From Hyphococcus sp. (lineage in GTDB: Bacteria > Pseudomonadota > Alphaproteobacteria > Caulobacterales > Parvularculaceae): DNA of 9,362 nt. The notes under the pieces are model-generated. The model did not search any database. It was not told where the DNA came from and worked only from the letters and a program-made list of their open reading frames with translations. Numbering within the stretch: position 1 is the stretch's first letter; each line of letters opens with the position of its first letter. The stretch lies in assembly GCA_021604605.1 (NCBI GenBank), contig BQJH01000104.1:1-9362 (forward strand), in the 5' to 3' direction. Shown in pieces: positions 6,392 to 9,362 of the stretch. Made by a program: the position numbers and the translations under genes.

Positions 6392-6421
6392 AAAAAGCCC
6401 CTCATCGGAGGGGCTTTTTTT
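6392..6421 (+). terminator. Rho-independent terminator between VPEM pair 2 and exosortase E
   Basis: The perfect GC stem GCCCCTC (6397-6403) / GAGGGGC (6408-6414) has a 4-nt loop, is preceded by A5 and followed by T7. The symmetric A and T tracts could also work in reverse. It implies that the exosortase gene is expressed from its own promoter in the following 80 bp or by limited read-through. Confidence 0.9.
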
Positions 6422-6501
6422 ATCGGCCTCCCCATCAAATACAGGTATTATTCTTGCTAGTATCAGAGACCTGCAACGTTAAAGCGGATATACCAAGATA
6501 A

Positions 6502-8139
6502 ATGGCGGACGTTTCTTCCTATCCCTTGACCGAGAAAGCGGCGCCATCGCGGCTTTACGCCAGTCTTGGGATCGTTTTTATTCTGGCGTTGATAGAATTG
6601 CCGCTGCTGGCATTCTTTTACGACCCGCTAACGATTAACGATAGTGACCCTCTATGGCTCACCATCCGGGTTGTTCTGCGCACGCTGGTGGCGCCGTCAA
6701 TCTTTTTCATGACCGCCCTCGCGGTGTTGCTGGCGCCAAAAAGACAAACCTATCTCGCCCAATGGAAAACCATTTACGATGGTGATCGCTGGTCACGTTG
6801 GTTGATCGCCAATGGCGTTTTATTTCTCTGTCTGCTCGGCGCAACTTTCATGTTGAACCAGCACAACGGCGCACGCCCGCCCTGGGCTTTATTCACTCTT
6901 TGGTCACTCGGCGTCATGGCGCTTTACGCCATGCTTGCCTTGTCGGTTGCGCCTGTCAGTTTCATCAAAAAAATGATTGCGGACGAGCGCTGGCAGATCC
7001 TTCTTGCTGTTGGCGCGGCTATTCTTGTGGCGAGTGCGTCTGCCATGTCTCAGCAATCATGGAGCCTGTTGTCGGAAGCGACGTTTAACGTCTCGGCGTT
7101 CTGGCTCGACTTATATGAACAGGATGTCGTGAAAGACCCGGCTGAACGCGTTCTCGGCGCCAACGGTTTTCGCGTGAATATCGCCGCCGCCTGTTCCGGC
7201 TATGAAGGCATCGGCCTCGTCACTGTCTTTTTGAGCATCTATCTCTGGATTTTCCGCTCCGCTTTACGCTTCCCGAACGCATATCTCATCTTGCCGATTG
7301 GCATCATCGCGATCTGGATTCTCAACAGCGTGCGCATTGCCGCCTTGATCAGCTTGGGGGCGCATCTGTCACCAGAAGTTGCGATCACCGGATTTCACTC
7401 TCAGGCCGGTTGGATGATGTTTTTAATCGTGACGATCGGCATCATGCTGGCGACCCACCAGCTCCGGTTTTTTCATACCGGCGCAACCGCTTCCACCGAA
7501 CCGGCCTCGCCTGCCTTTACGGAGGCGTTGCGTCTTCTGGCGCCGTTTCTCGCCATGACAGCCGCCGGTATTGTCGCCGCCGCTTTTACGGCCGAAGGGT
7601 TCTGGCTTTACGCCCTGCGCGTCATCGCCATTAGCATCGCCTTACTGGCGGGTTGGCGGTTCTACATCAATCTTGGCTGGCGCTTGCAGGCGGAACCGCT
7701 TCTTCTCGGCGCCCTTGTTGGCGTTATATGGATCGCAACCGACCCCGGCCGCGGCGAAACCAGCGAGCTTGGTGACTGGCTCACCACTTTAACGCCAATG
7801 GCGATGGTTCTTTGGATCAGCATGCGGCTGTTCGGTACAATCATCCTTGTACCAATTGCTGAAGAATTAGCCTTCCGGGGATATCTCCACCGCAAACTCA
7901 TTGCCGATAAATTTGAAACCGTCGCCGAAGGCGCGTTCTCCTGGAAAGCGCTGATTATCAGCTCGGGACTGTTCGCCGTCCTCCATGATCGATGGCTATC
8001 AGGCGCGCTGGCGGGTGTTGTTTTTGCCATCGCGCTTTATCGTTCCGGCAAAGTGACCGGCGCGATCATGGCGCATATGTCCGCGAACGCTGTCATCGCG
8101 TTCTGGGCGGTTGCCGTTGGTCAGTGGAGTTTATTGTAG
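6502..8139 (+). CDS. Exosortase E/protease fusion, VPEID-CTERM system
   Basis: A polytopic membrane protein of 545 residues that fuses two processing enzymes. The N-terminal part (about 1-325) is an exosortase, a transpeptidase-like cysteine enzyme that cuts C-terminal sorting tags. It shows the catalytic Cys231 in AACSGYEG, Arg278 in ILNSVRIAAL and His299 in GFHSQAGW. The C-terminal part (about 340-545) is a CPBP/CAAX-type intramembrane metalloprotease with EELAFR (454-459), FAVLH (491-495) and HMSAN (525-529), so all metal-binding and catalytic positions are present. Length and architecture match the known exosortase E/protease family paired with VPEID-CTERM substrates; the four VPEM-tagged proteins just upstream are the obvious substrates. 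ATG 6502 has no good Shine-Dalgarno, only AAAGCGGA 13 nt upstream, suggesting weak translation. The gene ends 12 bp from the convergent kinase gene. Confidence 0.92.
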   Translation: MADVSSYPLTEKAAPSRLYASLGIVFILALIELPLLAFFYDPLTINDSDPLWLTIRVVLRTLVAPSIFFMTALAVLLAPKRQTYLAQWKTIYDGDRWSRWLIANGVLFLCLLGATFMLNQHNGARPPWALFTLWSLGVMALYAMLALSVAPVSFIKKMIADERWQILLAVGAAILVASASAMSQQSWSLLSEATFNVSAFWLDLYEQDVVKDPAERVLGANGFRVNIAAACSGYEGIGLVTVFLSIYLWIFRSALRFPNAYLILPIGIIAIWILNSVRIAALISLGAHLSPEVAITGFHSQAGWMMFLIVTIGIMLATHQLRFFHTGATASTEPASPAFTEALRLLAPFLAMTAAGIVAAAFTAEGFWLYALRVIAISIALLAGWRFYINLGWRLQAEPLLLGALVGVIWIATDPGRGETSELGDWLTTLTPMAMVLWISMRLFGTIILVPIAEELAFRGYLHRKLIADKFETVAEGAFSWKALIISSGLFAVLHDRWLSGALAGVVFAIALYRSGKVTGAIMAHMSANAVIAFWAVAVGQWSLL

Positions 8140-8151
8140 CGAAAAAGCTTT

Positions 8152-9362
8152 TCAGGCCGCACTCGCCCGCTCACGCCGGAAAGCATTGACGCGATCAAGC
8201 TGACTTTGCACATCAGAGATTGAACGGTTCGCGGCAAACGGCGTCGCATCATTGGCTTGAAGCCCATCAAGGGACCGTCGCACCGGCAGTGTAAACCTCG
8301 CCGTTGTTCCCTCGCCCGGCGTAGAAGAAATTTTCAAGGCGCCGCCATGGAGTTTCGCCAGCGTAAAAGCCAGGGACAGGCCAAGGCCGGTTCCTTCTGT
8401 TCCGCGCACGCCATTTTTATGCGTGTCGGAATACCGCCCGCCAAGCTTCGACAGGACAACATCGTTCATGCCGACGCCGGTGTCACGCACAACAAAATCC
8501 AATGCGCCGCATTTTTCTGAAACCGACAAGGCGATCTCGCCAGTCTTTGTAAACTTCACGGCATTCGACAACAGATTGATCAGGATCTGGCGCACCGCCC
8601 GTGCGTCGATCATGGTTTCCGGCAAGTCAGGTTCGATCGAAACCGTTAAATCAAGCCCGGCTTTTTCGGCTTCGCCGCGGATCATCGCCGCGCATTCCGT
8701 AATCACCGTGCCCGGATCGCCGAGAACCGGATCGATCATATATTGCCCGGTTTGCGATTTCGCATAATCAAGCACCGTTGCGATGAGGTCCATCAGATGG
8801 GCGCCCGACGCATGAATGTCCTCGGCATAGTCTTTATATTTGTCATGACCCAGCGGGCCGAAAGTTTCCGCCCGCATAGCATCCGCAAAACCCATGATCG
8901 CGTTCAAGGGCGTTTTCATCTCATGGCTGAGATCGGCCATCATGTCGCTTTGCACGAGAGATGGGTTCGTGGATGTGTTCATAGATGTGTTCAGGGCGGG
9001 CGCCGTATCTTGCTGCGCCGTGATCCGCGCCTCGCGCACTTTGGCAAAAGCCTCGCCGCGATCTCGAATCAGCGCCTGAAGCCTGCCCCGGCCAATCGGT
9101 TTGAATGTGACCTCAGCTGAAGCCGCCGCTCGGCGCACCCGCAATAGCTGGAACTGTGCGGTCAGGCGTTTGGGATCGCTATAGGCCCCGCTCTCACTGG
9201 CAAAATCCATGGCTGAACGGATCGCCGCCCGGTCATTCCGGCTGACAAAATCAAATAGCGACCGGCCAACAAGGTTGCCCGCGGCGCCAATAATGTCCGA
9301 TGCAGAGCTTGAAACCTCAAGAATGACGCCGTCTTCATAGATCGTCGCCACAATATCCCCAG
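8152..9362 (-). CDS. PAS-domain sensor histidine kinase, DivJ/PleC/PdhS-like (partial at right edge)
   Basis: The reading frame is open to the window edge (GDIVATIYEDG), so the true start and N-terminal domains lie outside; a GTG at 9351 is internal to a PAS domain and not a credible start. Counting from that GTG, a PAS domain occupies about 1-98 and a linker rich in Thr, Asn and Ser about 110-135. The HisKA domain has the phosphorylated His143 in LSHEMKTPLNAIMGFADAM followed by TFGPLG. The HATPase domain shows the N box (NLLSNAVKFT, Asn263), DTGVGMN (290-296) and GTEGTGLGL (317-325). A 40-residue tail ends the protein, with no receiver domain. The HisKA segment is typical of alphaproteobacterial cell-cycle-type kinases. 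No partner regulator is visible. Any link to the exosortase locus is only positional. Confidence 0.9.
   Translation of the reverse strand, partial: GDIVATIYEDGVILEVSSSASDIIGAAGNLVGRSLFDFVSRNDRAAIRSAMDFASESGAYSDPKRLTAQFQLLRVRRAAASAEVTFKPIGRGRLQALIRDRGEAFAKVREARITAQQDTAPALNTSMNTSTNPSLVQSDMMADLSHEMKTPLNAIMGFADAMRAETFGPLGHDKYKDYAEDIHASGAHLMDLIATVLDYAKSQTGQYMIDPVLGDPGTVITECAAMIRGEAEKAGLDLTVSIEPDLPETMIDARAVRQILINLLSNAVKFTKTGEIALSVSEKCGALDFVVRDTGVGMNDVVLSKLGGRYSDTHKNGVRGTEGTGLGLSLAFTLAKLHGGALKISSTPGEGTTARFTLPVRRSLDGLQANDATPFAANRSISDVQSQLDRVNAFRRERASAA

Larger units (their letters stand above)
4923..6421. repeat. Copy B of the tandemly duplicated desaturase + VPEM-tag module
   Basis: This is the second unit, directly abutting copy A, with the same order and orientations: desaturase on minus, shared 26-bp element, two VPEM-tagged genes on plus, terminator. 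The proteins correspond pairwise (substrate 1 with 3, 2 with 4), so the pair existed before the module was duplicated. Confidence 0.8.

Noticed and set aside
8740..9120. Plus-strand open frames of 114 and 125 codons over the kinase gene
   Set aside because: They are antisense to conserved HisKA and PAS coding sequence and show no recognisable domain or ribosome binding site.

Overview
The window looks like chromosomal DNA from an alphaproteobacterium of moderate GC. The evidence is the set of families: DUF2336 and DUF1491 proteins, a DivJ/PleC/PdhS-type histidine kinase, and an exosortase E/intramembrane-protease fusion. I cannot name the genus. No RNA genes, insertion sequences or CRISPR arrays are visible.

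Left part (1-3440): a probable C-terminal scrap of a + strand gene runs off the left edge. It is followed by a minus-strand lipoprotein with an SH3b domain that seems to sit inside a split 17-kDa surface-antigen-like domain. A DUF2336 protein is transcribed divergently from it. A DUF1491 protein (minus) and a crotonase-fold enoyl-CoA hydratase (plus) come next. These look like ordinary core genes.

Centre (3427-8139): this is the interesting part, a compact exosortase E (VPEID-CTERM-type) protein-sorting locus. A module occurs twice in tandem with a period of about 1.5 kb. Each copy has a minus-strand sterol desaturase/fatty acid hydroxylase family membrane enzyme, a divergent intergenic region with a shared 26-bp element, two tiny + strand genes of 53-59 codons, and a rho-independent terminator. 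The four tiny proteins share one plan: Sec signal peptide, 7-11 residues ending in VPE, then a tag of VPEM + small residues + transmembrane helix + RE..KR tail. There is almost no cargo between the signal peptide and the sorting tag. Immediately downstream is their presumed processing enzyme, a 545-residue fusion of an exosortase (Cys231, Arg278, His299) and a CPBP/CAAX-type metalloprotease (EExxxR, FxxxH, HxxxN). The working model is that signal peptidase and exosortase together release or transfer very short peptides at the membrane. The fused protease may clear the leftover helices, and the two desaturase-family enzymes may modify the lipid involved. The domain assignments are well supported; the peptide and lipid ideas are inference.

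Right part (8152-9362): a PAS-containing sensor histidine kinase on the minus strand, convergent with the exosortase gene, runs off the right edge.
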